DNA of 24,718 nt from JAVBQJ01 sp031549115 (GTDB lineage Bacteria; Verrucomicrobiota; Lentisphaeria; Victivallales; Victivallaceae): positions 1 to 24,718 of the forward strand of contig JAVBQJ010000125.1 of assembly GCA_031549115.1 (NCBI GenBank), written 5' to 3'. Below are positions 1 through 7,225 of this stretch, piece by piece (position 1 is the stretch's first letter; every line of letters starts with the position of its first letter). The position numbers were made by a program, and so were the translations under genes. The notes under the pieces were generated by a model. It saw only the letters and a program-made list of their open reading frames with translations, searched no databases and was not told the origin of the DNA.

Positions 1-1
1 C

Positions 2-832
2 CTCACCAGCCGTTGCGGCAATTATATTCTGTATGGCCGTCCGTGTTTCGCGTACGACGAGGTGCGCGAACACTTCCTCGCCCGGATGGAGGAGCTGATC
101 GCGCTGGGCTTCCCGGGGATTCACCTGGGGACCGCGCGCAGCCATACGATGTATTTTTCGGGTTGGGTCGGGACGCCGGAGGAGATGCGGATGTGGGGCT
201 TCAACCCGCCTTTGCTGGAGGAGTACCGCCGCCGCACCGGCGTGGATCTGACCCGGATCGGCACCATCCGCCACGCGGCGGTGCCGGACGCGCAGCGGGT
301 GTGCAAGGATTTCGCGCAGACCATGGTGCGCTACGAAGACTGCGCCGAATGCGACTATACTCTGCTGCGCCGGATTCACGGCGAGGCGGTCGAAGCGCTG
401 CTGCGGAGCTTCCGCAAACGCCATCCCGACGCGGTGGTGAGCCTAGAGGCGCATCACTCCAATGTGCTGCCGGGCTTCTGGCCGGTCGACGCGATCTATA
501 TGTTCGACCTCGATATCATGCTGAACGAACGTTTGATCGATGAATTCATGACCTTCGGCAACTTCCAGGGGCAAAGCGCTCCGATTGCCGAGGCCCGGCA
601 GATGGTGCCGCAGCTGCGGGCCCGGAACGCGCCGTTCGGGGTATGGCTGAACGACATCCTGTCGCCGTCGGGGGGCGAAGCCGCCGACGTCACCGCTCTC
701 GATATTTGCGGCTATGTGGAGCGCATTCACGGCGCGGATTGCGACTGGTTTTGCGTCCATGAGGCCGACTTCATCGAAAAGTGCCCGGAACGCGACGCGA
801 TCTGGAAAGCTTTCGAAGGGCTGGCGCAATGA
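2..832 (+). CDS. Glycosidase-like barrel protein, 5' end missing
   Basis: The frame is open from the first bases of the window, so the start codon lies upstream and 276 C-terminal residues are visible. The GTG at 62 could be read as a start, but coding continues before it (NYILYGRPCFAYDE). The text alternates predicted strands and helices with acidic clusters and aromatic patches (GFPGIHLGTARSHTMYF, VVSLEAHHSN, VDAIYMFDLDIML, FGVWLNDILS, DWFCVHEADF). This resembles the TIM-barrel proteins often labelled glycosyl-hydrolase-like in Lentisphaerota and Planctomycetota. I cannot assign a numbered GH family or catalytic pair. Its stop overlaps the next start in an ATGA (829-832), so the two genes are probably translationally coupled and share a substrate pathway. 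The coding call is firm; the function is only a fold-level guess. Confidence 0.75.
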   Translation, partial: LTSRCGNYILYGRPCFAYDEVREHFLARMEELIALGFPGIHLGTARSHTMYFSGWVGTPEEMRMWGFNPPLLEEYRRRTGVDLTRIGTIRHAAVPDAQRVCKDFAQTMVRYEDCAECDYTLLRRIHGEAVEALLRSFRKRHPDAVVSLEAHHSNVLPGFWPVDAIYMFDLDIMLNERLIDEFMTFGNFQGQSAPIAEARQMVPQLRARNAPFGVWLNDILSPSGGEAADVTALDICGYVERIHGADCDWFCVHEADFIEKCPERDAIWKAFEGLAQ

Positions 833-1845
833 TGCGGGCCGCGGTGTTGACGGGGCCGGGCCGGCTGGAAATGCAGAGCATTCCCGATCTGCCGCCGCCG
901 GGCGAATACCAGGCGCTGTGCCGGAACCGGTGGTTTGCCGCCTGTACCGGGACGGACCGAAAGCTGTTGGAGGACCGGACGCCGTGGGGCGGCATTGCCT
1001 ACCCTTCGATCCTGGGGCACGAATCCGTCGGCGAGGTGGTCGAAATTGGTGCGAAGGTGCGCCACCTGGCGCCGGGTGATGTGGTATTGCGTCCGGTTTA
1101 CGGTTATGCCGGGACGCGGGTCAACGGCTTCGGCAATGATTTCGGCGGTTTTTCCTGTCATGGCGTGGTGACCGATTTTGAGGCGATGCTGGAGGACGGG
1201 CGCGAAGATTTTCCGGAGTACAGCCGTTACCAATTGCCGGTGCCGCGCAGCTGGGGCGGCAGCTCCGCCACCGTGATGCTGATCACGATGAAGGAGACGC
1301 TGAGCTTCATGGCCCAATTGCCGTCATGCCGCCACCGCCGGGTGGCGATCATCGGCGCCGGGGCGGTCGGAATGTTCTGCTGCCACTGGGCGGCATTGCA
1401 GGCGCCGCTGCGCCTGACGGTGTTCGCCCGGAGCCGGCGTGCCGCCGAACGGGTGGGTTCGGTCGGCGCCGACGCGCTGGAGGTGCTCAATTATGGGCAG
1501 TTGCCGGAGCGCGAATACGATCTGGTGGTGGACGCCGCCGGCGTGATGGAGCACCTGGAACAACTGCGGCATATGGTCGCGCCGGGCGGCTGCTTCGCGG
1601 TTTACGGGTTGAGTTCGACGCCGACATGCAGCTTTGCCGGTTTCGGCAGCGGCATTACGGTGGCGTTTCCGAATCCGGACGAAAGCAACCCGGTGTGGCA
1701 CAGTACGTGCATCCGGATGGTCGAACGCGGCACCGTCGATTTGCACCGCTTTCACTCGGCGACGTATCGTTTCGAGCAACTGCCGGAGGGCTTCGCGGAC
1801 ATTGCGGCGGGGACGGAATTCAAACCGGTTTTTGCGGCCGAATGA
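829..1845 (+). CDS. Zinc-type MDR alcohol/sugar dehydrogenase
   Basis: This 338-residue medium-chain dehydrogenase/reductase should oxidise or reduce an alcohol or polyol with NAD(P). Visible marks are CTGTD at residues 39-43 (the position of the catalytic zinc cysteine), GHE at 63-65, and the nucleotide-binding GAGAVG near 176-181 inside VAIIGAGAVGMF. The four-cysteine structural zinc loop common in liver-type ADHs is not seen. The start is the ATG at 829 in an ATGA overlap with the upstream gene; ATG 832 is in frame directly after it. It is the last gene of its transcript, and its final 26 bp overlap the tail of the convergent amidohydrolase gene. Substrate cannot be read from sequence; a sugar or cyclitol is suggested by the DegT and Gfo/Idh genes nearby. 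Confidence 0.88.
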   Translation: MMRAAVLTGPGRLEMQSIPDLPPPGEYQALCRNRWFAACTGTDRKLLEDRTPWGGIAYPSILGHESVGEVVEIGAKVRHLAPGDVVLRPVYGYAGTRVNGFGNDFGGFSCHGVVTDFEAMLEDGREDFPEYSRYQLPVPRSWGGSSATVMLITMKETLSFMAQLPSCRHRRVAIIGAGAVGMFCCHWAALQAPLRLTVFARSRRAAERVGSVGADALEVLNYGQLPEREYDLVVDAAGVMEHLEQLRHMVAPGGCFAVYGLSSTPTCSFAGFGSGITVAFPNPDESNPVWHSTCIRMVERGTVDLHRFHSATYRFEQLPEGFADIAAGTEFKPVFAAE

Positions 1846-2803
1846 TCCGTTGCGCATTATGATAGAAGATATCTTCCACTTCTTTGGCGGTGAGATCGAA
1901 AAGTTCCGCCGCCTGCCGCAGCGCCCGCAGGTTTTCGTACACCACCAAGGTGGCGCGGCCGTCGCAATGCGCCGTTGCCGGATTGCCGGGGAAACAATCC
2001 CAGCCGCGCCCCCAGGCGACGTATTTGCCGACATCGGCGCCGTCGGAGATATTGTCCGAGCCGTACAGAATCCGGCGCCGGTCTTCGTATTTGAGCAGCA
2101 GCGCCAGCGTATGCGATTCGCAGACCGCGGAAATGTCGTAGCAGAGGTGGTCGAGATGCTTCAGCCGGTGGATGCTCTTTTCCAGCATGAACGGATGGAA
2201 AGCGCGGGCGCAATGCGCCAGCTGCCAGGTTACCCGGGGGTAACGGCGCGTGAAGTATTCGAGATCGCGGATGTTGCCTGCGTCGGCAATGCCGTCGCGT
2301 TTGGACAAATGCAGCACGATGACCAGGCCGAACGCGTCGGCGACTTCGATCAGGCTCTCCGGCAGGAAGTCGCGGATGCCGCAGGTGTCCTGGTCGGGAG
2401 CATAACAGCGGTAGGGTTTGAGGCCGCGGATTTCACCCTTGCGCGCCGCCTCCGCCAATGCTTCCGGCGTTATTTCCGGCGCCGCGATCACCGCGACCGC
2501 GTTGGCCGGATCGCGGCGTCCGGCTTCGATGCACCAGTCGCGGTATTCCGGCTGGCGGATCGCCGGAAGCGGTGTCGCCAGCAGGAAAAAATGGGTTTCC
2601 CGGCCGGGGAAAATCATCTCGCTCCAGCGTTGCAGTTCGCCCGGTCCGCAATTGAGGCGCAGCCCGGATTCGGGGGTGGCGGCGGTGGCGAAACGTTCGT
2701 TCCAGATATGGGTGTGGGCGTCGAAGACGCGCGCCGGTACGAAATTCTCCAGCTCCGCGGCCCAGATTTCCCGGTCGAAGTCGCTGACGCGATAATTCTG
2801 CAT
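1820..2803 (-). CDS. Amidohydrolase_2-type metal-dependent hydrolase
   Basis: This 327-residue TIM-barrel protein belongs to the amidohydrolase superfamily, COG2159/amidohydrolase_2 type, which hydrolyses or decarboxylates small substrates using a bound metal. The ligand set is recognisable: HTH at residues 30-32 (FDAHTHIW), K129 in LKPY, H165 in VLHLS, H197 in QLAHC and D250 in YGSD. The start at 2803 has AGGAG about 8 nt upstream; reading could extend to 2974, but that N-terminal text is basic, low-complexity and has no ribosome site. No signal peptide, so cytoplasmic. It is divergent from the class III aminotransferase with a 208-bp spacer and convergent with the dehydrogenase gene, overlapping it by 26 bp. 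A lactonase or small-acid decarboxylase role is possible; substrate unknown. Confidence 0.85.
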   Translation of the reverse strand: MQNYRVSDFDREIWAAELENFVPARVFDAHTHIWNERFATAATPESGLRLNCGPGELQRWSEMIFPGRETHFFLLATPLPAIRQPEYRDWCIEAGRRDPANAVAVIAAPEITPEALAEAARKGEIRGLKPYRCYAPDQDTCGIRDFLPESLIEVADAFGLVIVLHLSKRDGIADAGNIRDLEYFTRRYPRVTWQLAHCARAFHPFMLEKSIHRLKHLDHLCYDISAVCESHTLALLLKYEDRRRILYGSDNISDGADVGKYVAWGRGWDCFPGNPATAHCDGRATLVVYENLRALRQAAELFDLTAKEVEDIFYHNAQRIIRPQKPV

Positions 2804-2831
2804 CTTTTTCTCCTGCGTGGTTTTTTGGTGA

Positions 2832-2860
2832 AATATGGCACGGTTTTTGCGGGAATGCAA
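2832..2860 (-). promoter_or_regulatory. Predicted promoter of the amidohydrolase gene
   Basis: Read on the minus strand: TTGCAT (2855-2860), a 17-nt spacer, then CATATT (2832-2837), lying about 30 nt before the start codon at 2803. Spacing is ideal, but both hexamers deviate from consensus. Confidence 0.4.
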
Positions 2861-2911
2861 ATCGGGAAACCATCTTTTCCTGAAGAACTTGCGCCAGTTG
2901 AGAGCTTGGTT

Positions 2912-2930
2912 CGAAAATCTTATGTTTTCG
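2912..2930. promoter_or_regulatory. Inverted repeat in divergent spacer, possible operator
   Basis: CGAAAA (2912-2917) and TTTTCG (2925-2930) flank a 7-nt centre in the spacer between the amidohydrolase and aminotransferase genes, upstream of both predicted promoters. The arms are short, so chance is possible. Confidence 0.25.
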
Positions 2931-2955
2931 GTGGAATTTTTATATTCCCGAAGGC

Positions 2956-2984
2956 TTGTTACGCGATACGGCAAGGGCTATATT
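2956..2984 (+). promoter_or_regulatory. Predicted promoter of the class III aminotransferase gene
   Basis: TTGTTA (2956-2961), 17-nt spacer, TATATT (2979-2984), about 28 nt before the start codon at 3012. The -10 sits in GGGCTATATTC, the same 11-mer found at the MFS transporter promoter (22457-22467). Confidence 0.55.
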
Positions 2985-3011
2985 CCGGTTAACACAGGAA
3001 AGGATTTTTCT

Positions 3012-4325
3012 ATGAATAAAACGCAAGCCATGTATCGGAGAGCCCGCGAAATCATCCCCGGCGGGGTGCAATTGCTCAGCAAACGTCCGGAGATGATGGC
3101 GCCCGGCGTCTGGCCGGCCTATTACCAGAAGGCGAAAGGGTGCGAAGTCACCGACCTCGACGGCAAACGCTATCTGGATTTTTCCACCAACGGAATCGGC
3201 GCGTGCCTGCTCGGTTTCGCCAATGAGGCGGTTTCCGAGGCGGTCGCCCGGGCGCTCGCCGACGGTTCGATGTGTACGCTCAATCCGTACGAGGAGGTCG
3301 AACTGGCGGAGGCATTGCTCGCCATTCATCCGTGGGCCGGCGGAGTGCGTTTCGCCCGGACCGGCGGTGAAACCGCGGCGGTGGCGGTGCGGATTGCCCG
3401 GGCGTACAACCGGCGCGACCGGGTCGCGGTCTGCGGTTACCACGGCTGGAGCGACTGGTATATCGCGGCCAATCTCGGCGACAGCGAAAACCTGCGCGGG
3501 ATGCTGCTGCCCGGACTCGACGCGTATGGCGTGCCGGGGCAGCTGCGGGGGAGTACATTGACCTTCGATTACGGCGACTTCGAGGGCTTCGAAGCGCTGA
3601 TCCGGGAGCGCGGCGACGAGCTCGCGTGTATCGTGATGGAGCCGGTCCGGCATCACCCGGCGGCCGAGGGGTTCCTGGAGCTGATCCGGAAGCGCTGTTC
3701 GGAAAAGAATATCGTGCTGATTTTCGACGAAATCACCATCGGCTTCCGTTATACCTACGGCGGGTCGCACCTGCGGCTCGGGGTGACGCCGGATATCGCG
3801 ATTTTCGCCAAGGCGCTCGGCAACGGCCACCCGATCGGCGCGATCGTCGGAGAGAAGGAGGTGATGAGCGCGGCGCAGAGGTCCTTCATCAGCAGTACCT
3901 ATTGGACCGAACGCATCGGACCCGCGGCGGCGGTGGCGGTGCTGCGGGAGTTGAAGACGCACCGGGTGGCCGAACACGTCAACCGGATCGGCGCCGACTT
4001 TATGACGATGCTGAAGCGCTCCGCCGCCCGGCACGGCATCCGGATTGTGAACAACAGTGAATTCGGCTGTCTGGTGGCGTTCGGCTTCGATTATCCGAAT
4101 GCGGCCGAGGTGCGGACATTGTTTACGCAGCAGATGCTGGAGCGCGGGTTTCTGGCGGGCTGCGGCTTTTACCCGACATTGGCGCACAACGCCGAACATC
4201 TGGCACATTACGAACAGGCGTTGGAGACGGTGTTCGCCGAACTCGCCGATATCATCGAAACGGGGAAAGTAAAGGAACACCTGCGCGGCGAAGTCGCCCA
4301 CAGCGGCTTCAAGAGATTAAATTAA
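3012..4325 (+). CDS. Class III aminotransferase, glutamate-1-semialdehyde aminomutase-like
   Basis: This 437-residue PLP-dependent enzyme (fold type I) moves an amino group between or within small carbonyl substrates. Visible elements: the N-terminal PGGVQ motif typical of glutamate-1-semialdehyde aminomutase relatives, GYHGW at 142-146 in the cofactor-stacking region, FDEITIGF with D239 for the pyridine nitrogen, and FAKALGNG with K267 as the probable Schiff-base lysine. True HemL is unlikely, because this copy sits in a sugar-type cluster and the lysine context differs from the usual one; many such paralogs act on other amino acids or amino sugars. The start at 3012 follows AGGAAAGGA; a longer reading to 2835 runs through the predicted promoter and is rejected. 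Downstream lies an AT-rich tract and a hairpin array before the DegT gene. Confidence 0.88.
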   Translation: MNKTQAMYRRAREIIPGGVQLLSKRPEMMAPGVWPAYYQKAKGCEVTDLDGKRYLDFSTNGIGACLLGFANEAVSEAVARALADGSMCTLNPYEEVELAEALLAIHPWAGGVRFARTGGETAAVAVRIARAYNRRDRVAVCGYHGWSDWYIAANLGDSENLRGMLLPGLDAYGVPGQLRGSTLTFDYGDFEGFEALIRERGDELACIVMEPVRHHPAAEGFLELIRKRCSEKNIVLIFDEITIGFRYTYGGSHLRLGVTPDIAIFAKALGNGHPIGAIVGEKEVMSAAQRSFISSTYWTERIGPAAAVAVLRELKTHRVAEHVNRIGADFMTMLKRSAARHGIRIVNNSEFGCLVAFGFDYPNAAEVRTLFTQQMLERGFLAGCGFYPTLAHNAEHLAHYEQALETVFAELADIIETGKVKEHLRGEVAHSGFKRLN

Positions 4326-4360
4326 AAAATAAAATTTTAAAAATATAAAACAAAAAATAG
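4321..4360. other. AT-rich tract after the aminotransferase gene
   Basis: About 40 nt of almost pure A/T immediately follow the stop codon, in sharp contrast with the GC-rich surroundings. It contains TATAAA-like hexamers and could hold a promoter for the hairpin element that begins right after it, or simply be an unstructured spacer. No terminator stem is seen here. Confidence 0.5.
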
Positions 4361-4590
4361 AGCCGCGAAGCGGCGGTCTGCACTCCGTCATACGGAGGCG
4401 CCGCTCCAGCGGGCGAATACCGCTGGTCGCCCCAGGCGCGCAGCGCCTCGAAAGGGGCGAAATCGCAGGTAAGGATCGCCGGGAGGCGATCCGGAGCCAC
4501 CCGAGGTAGCGATGGTGGAGATTGGACTGGAAGCGTGAGCAACAGTCCAATCTCCACATGGAGCGTACGAGGCGCCGCATCGGCGGCGAA
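4361..4590 (+). ncRNA. Multi-hairpin structured RNA candidate or long 5' leader
   Basis: No gene is supported in the 321 bp between 4325 and 4647. Instead there is a run of near-perfect stems: GCCGC/GCGGC (4362-4374), CTCCGT/ACGGAG (4383-4397), CCAGCGG/CCGCTGG (4406-4426), TCGCCCC/GGGGCGA (4427-4460) enclosing AGGCGC-GCA-GCGCCT (4434-4448), GGATCGCC/GGCGATCC closed by a GGGA (GNRA-type) loop (4473-4492), a 15-bp perfect stem (4515-4529 with 4543-4557, 13-nt loop), and CGCCG/CGGCG (4573-4585). GCGGCG at 4370-4375 could also pair with CGCCGC at 4573-4578 to close the whole. Strand is ambiguous because stems are symmetric; plus is chosen because it precedes the DegT gene by about 57 nt. It matches no family I recognise. 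Confidence 0.55.
4515..4557. repeat. 15-bp perfect inverted repeat with 13-nt loop
   Basis: The arm at 4515-4529 (GTGGAGATTGGACTG) and its exact complement at 4543-4557 form the strongest stem of the hairpin array. No T-run follows on either strand, so it is not a canonical intrinsic terminator. Confidence 0.85.
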
Positions 4591-4646
4591 CAATCGACGA
4601 GATATACATCTGACATACCAAAAAAACAACGAAAGGGACAGTCACC

Positions 4647-5849
4647 ATGGGGAGCCTGGCATGGCGTTTTGACGAACGGGAACGCAAATACATCGACGAG
4701 GTGCTCGATTCGGGATTCGCAAGCGGAACCTCGGGCAATATGAACAGCCGTTTGGAAGAGGCGTTCGCGGCGCGCTTCGGGCGGAATTTCGCGATCACTT
4801 TCAACTCCGGCACCACCACGCTTCACGCCGCGTTGTGGGTGCTCGGTGTCCGCTATGGCGACGAGGTGATCGTGACGCCGCTGACGGTGATTTCCTGCAT
4901 GAACGCGATTCTGTACTGCAACGCGGTGCCGGTGTTTGCCGACGTCAATCCGGATACCTATTTGCTCGATCCCGCCGATGTCCGGCGCAAGATCACGCCG
5001 CGCACCAAAGCGATCATGGCGGTGCACCTGTACGGGCAGGTTTGCGACATGACCGAATTGATGAAAATTTCCAACGAGTTCGGGATTCCGATCCTCGAAG
5101 ACTGCGCGCAATGCTACCTGGGAACACACCAGGGACGCATCGGCGGCACCATCGGCGCGGTCGGCAGCTGGAGCTTCGAAAACTCCAAACACCTGGCCAC
5201 CGGTGACGGCGGCATCGTCGCCTGCGACGACGAGGCGCTCGGCGACGATATCCGGCGGCTGTCCTGCCAGGGCTTCCGCAACGCCACGGCGAAGAGCGGC
5301 AAGATCCGGGTCGGCAAGGATATCTTTCAGAACCCCTCCTACAAGCGCCACAGCCAGTTCGGCTTCATGTACCGGCTGCCGGAGGTGGCGGCGGCGATGG
5401 GGCTGGGACAGCTGGAAAAGCTGGACTGGTTTGTGTCGTTGCGTCGGAAGAGCGCCGAATATTACCGCGAAGCGGTAAAGGGGTGCAGCTGGCTGGCGCC
5501 GCAATATACCCCGGAGGGGGATGAAAACTCGTACTACGCTTTCGCATTGCGCCTGACCAATCCGGAGATCGAATGGACCGAATTCCGGCGCAAGTGCATC
5601 GAGTTCGGCGGTTCCGGCATTTACGCCGCCTGGGCGTTGCTGTATCAAGAGGATTCGATCGCCGACATCCGGGAAAATGTGTTGGGACCGATCGGCCTGA
5701 ATGCGCGCTTCGTCACCGACAGCGGCATCTGTCCGAATGCGGAAAAGATCCAGCCGCAGCTGATGCAGTTCGTCACCAATCAGAAAAACGAAGAAGAGAT
5801 GAAAACCGAAGCCGAAGCCTTGTACAAGACCATCGCGTACTTCGGGTAA
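4647..5849 (+). CDS. DegT/DnrJ/EryC1/StrS-family aminotransferase
   Basis: This 400-residue PLP enzyme belongs to the family that transaminates keto-sugars and inosose-type ketones. Signature features are SGTTTLH at 54-60 (phosphate-binding turn), EDCAQ with D152 facing the cofactor, and SFENSKHLATGDGG with K181 as the Schiff-base lysine. Length is normal and no signal peptide is present. The start at 4647 is preceded by AAAGGGA, a modest ribosome site. The 230-nt hairpin array immediately upstream would be in its leader if transcribed from the aminotransferase side. It ends at a strong terminator shared with the convergent ceramidase-like gene. A second DegT paralog (8378-9658) is clearly distinct, so the two probably act on different keto-substrates. 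Catabolic use in reverse cannot be excluded. Confidence 0.9.
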   Translation: MGSLAWRFDERERKYIDEVLDSGFASGTSGNMNSRLEEAFAARFGRNFAITFNSGTTTLHAALWVLGVRYGDEVIVTPLTVISCMNAILYCNAVPVFADVNPDTYLLDPADVRRKITPRTKAIMAVHLYGQVCDMTELMKISNEFGIPILEDCAQCYLGTHQGRIGGTIGAVGSWSFENSKHLATGDGGIVACDDEALGDDIRRLSCQGFRNATAKSGKIRVGKDIFQNPSYKRHSQFGFMYRLPEVAAAMGLGQLEKLDWFVSLRRKSAEYYREAVKGCSWLAPQYTPEGDENSYYAFALRLTNPEIEWTEFRRKCIEFGGSGIYAAWALLYQEDSIADIRENVLGPIGLNARFVTDSGICPNAEKIQPQLMQFVTNQKNEEEMKTEAEALYKTIAYFG

Positions 5850-5851
5850 AA

Positions 5852-5889
5852 AAAAAGAGCGGAGGATTTTGACATCCTCCGCTCTTTTT
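5852..5889. terminator. Bidirectional intrinsic terminator
   Basis: GAGCGGAGGAT (5857-5867) pairs perfectly with 5874-5884 around a 6-nt loop. The stem is preceded by an A-run and followed by TTTTT (5885-5889), so it works on both strands. It lies between the stops of convergent genes at 5849 and 5894. Confidence 0.95.
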
Positions 5890-5893
5890 GTGC

Positions 5894-7225
5894 TTACGCT
5901 TTGAGCAAAGCCAGCGAGGCTTCGATCAGGCGCGGCGCCGTGTCATGGGCGGGGCCGCCGCCGGTGACAGGCAGAATTTCATAGCCGCCCTGGGCATAGC
6001 ACTCCGGCATCGCGATGTAACCGCCGCCGCTGTTGGACAGCGAGGCGATGAAGTTGAACTTGCACGGAGACGCTTCCTTGATCGCCAGACCGATCTCGGT
6101 GAAGGGCTCGCCGGGCAGGCCGGCGAAAAGGATGTCCTTTCCGAGCCGGATTTGCACCAGCGACACCGGACGGCTGATGCCGTTGGTGGTTTCGGCGAAA
6201 CGGATCATCTCCTCGGCGAAGAAACGGGCCACCGGGCCGTCGCCGGTGGCGAGGCCTTCGCTGGTCATGTTTTCCGTCGTGGTGGCGTTGCCGACCCGCT
6301 TCAGCGTTTCCCGCGCCGCCGCGACATCGGCGTCGGACACCGTATGCGTCCGGAAGTCGAAGTCCGTGCTGCGCACCGTGACCGAATCGGCCGGAACCGG
6401 CTCGAGTTTTTTCAGCAGCGGCAGCACCAGCTTGGCGTACTCTTTGCCCAGGCGGCAGGCCTCCGCGTAATCGGTCTGCGGGAAAGAATCTTTCACGTCG
6501 AAGTGATTGATGTTCCCGGAGCAGCCGATCACGGTGGTGACCTGAATGTCTTCGCCGAGTGCCTGTTGGATATCGCGCTCCATCCGGCCCGGCCAGTCGG
6601 CGGAAACGAAATCGCCGCCGATGGTGTCGGTGTGGTTGACGATGTTGACGATGATGGAGCACAGGCGGCCGTCTTTGCAGAGGCCGAGCACGGAAATTTC
6701 GTCATCCATCGCCCCTTCGGTCTTGACGATATCGGGGTTGAGTTTGCCCGGATTGGTCAGGACCCGGCCGTTTTTCATCCAGTAACGGCGGTTGAACGCC
6801 CACGGGTTGCCGTGCGCCTTGGCGGCGACCAGCTCCATCGGCGTCAGGTTGGCCTCCGCCCGCATCACGGCGCGCGTTGCCATCGTGGTCAGCTCCTCGA
6901 GGTAATTCCGGTCGGCGGGGGCGCCGAAAAAGCCGGAAACATACGGTCCGGTATGCGTATGCGTGGCGGTGAAGATCAGGTTGTTGCCGTAGGTGACTCC
7001 GGCCGCGGCGAGCCGCTGCCGGAGCATGTCCAGCATTTCCTGGCCCAGCACGCACAAGTCGAAGTTCACCATGCCGGAGATGACGCCGGCGGATTCGAAC
7101 AATGTAACCCGGACATAAAGCTCGTCGAAGACGCCTTTGTTCGGGCGCGGATTGAAATATCCGACCAGCGGAGCTCCGAGGTCGGGAGTGATGATTTCAC
7201 GGGAAAAGCCGGCTCGGATCGTCAT
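5894..7225 (-). CDS. Neutral/alkaline ceramidase-like hydrolase, cytosolic
   Basis: This 443-residue protein matches the N-terminal catalytic domain of the neutral/alkaline non-lysosomal ceramidase superfamily, zinc amidases. Seen: the RAGFSREIITPDLG opening, THTHTGP with H89 and H91, and NHTDTIGGD with H198 followed by SADWPG. It is shorter than secreted ceramidases (roughly 650 or more residues) and lacks both a signal peptide and their C-terminal immunoglobulin-like domain, so ceramide is not a safe substrate; bacterial short forms sit in carbohydrate loci and may cleave N-acyl or other bonds in sugars. The start ATG at 7225 overlaps the upstream stop as ATGA and has GGAGGTG 6 nt before it; the ATG at 7243 is rejected. 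It is the last gene of a three-gene operon with Gfo/Idh and DegT. Confidence 0.85.
   Translation of the reverse strand: MTIRAGFSREIITPDLGAPLVGYFNPRPNKGVFDELYVRVTLFESAGVISGMVNFDLCVLGQEMLDMLRQRLAAAGVTYGNNLIFTATHTHTGPYVSGFFGAPADRNYLEELTTMATRAVMRAEANLTPMELVAAKAHGNPWAFNRRYWMKNGRVLTNPGKLNPDIVKTEGAMDDEISVLGLCKDGRLCSIIVNIVNHTDTIGGDFVSADWPGRMERDIQQALGEDIQVTTVIGCSGNINHFDVKDSFPQTDYAEACRLGKEYAKLVLPLLKKLEPVPADSVTVRSTDFDFRTHTVSDADVAAARETLKRVGNATTTENMTSEGLATGDGPVARFFAEEMIRFAETTNGISRPVSLVQIRLGKDILFAGLPGEPFTEIGLAIKEASPCKFNFIASLSNSGGGYIAMPECYAQGGYEILPVTGGGPAHDTAPRLIEASLALLKA

Noticed and set aside
1634..2992. A 452-codon plus-strand open frame opposite the amidohydrolase
   Set aside because: It runs through the divergent promoter region and has no recognisable motif; the minus strand has the full metal ligand set.
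2940..4301. A 453-codon minus-strand open frame opposite the class III aminotransferase
   Set aside because: Composition is shadow-like and the opposite strand encodes a complete PLP enzyme with catalytic residues.
3012..4325. Naming the class III aminotransferase hemL
   Set aside because: The active-site lysine context and the sugar-type neighbourhood argue for a paralog with another substrate; no other haem genes are present.
4515..4557. Intrinsic terminator at the 15-bp stem
   Set aside because: No T-run follows the stem on either strand.
4361..4590. Retron, group II intron or OMEGA RNA identity for the hairpin array
   Set aside because: No reverse transcriptase, intron-encoded protein or IscB/TnpB-like gene is in the window, and the typical intron ends and domain V could not be recognised. 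Left as unknown structured RNA.
4309..4819. Open frames on both strands across the hairpin array
   Set aside because: They follow the symmetry of the stems, lack ribosome sites and domain text, and run into the DegT gene antisense.
5894..7225. Calling the hydrolase a true ceramidase
   Set aside because: It lacks signal peptide and the C-terminal domain and is much shorter than characterised ceramidases; only family similarity is claimed.
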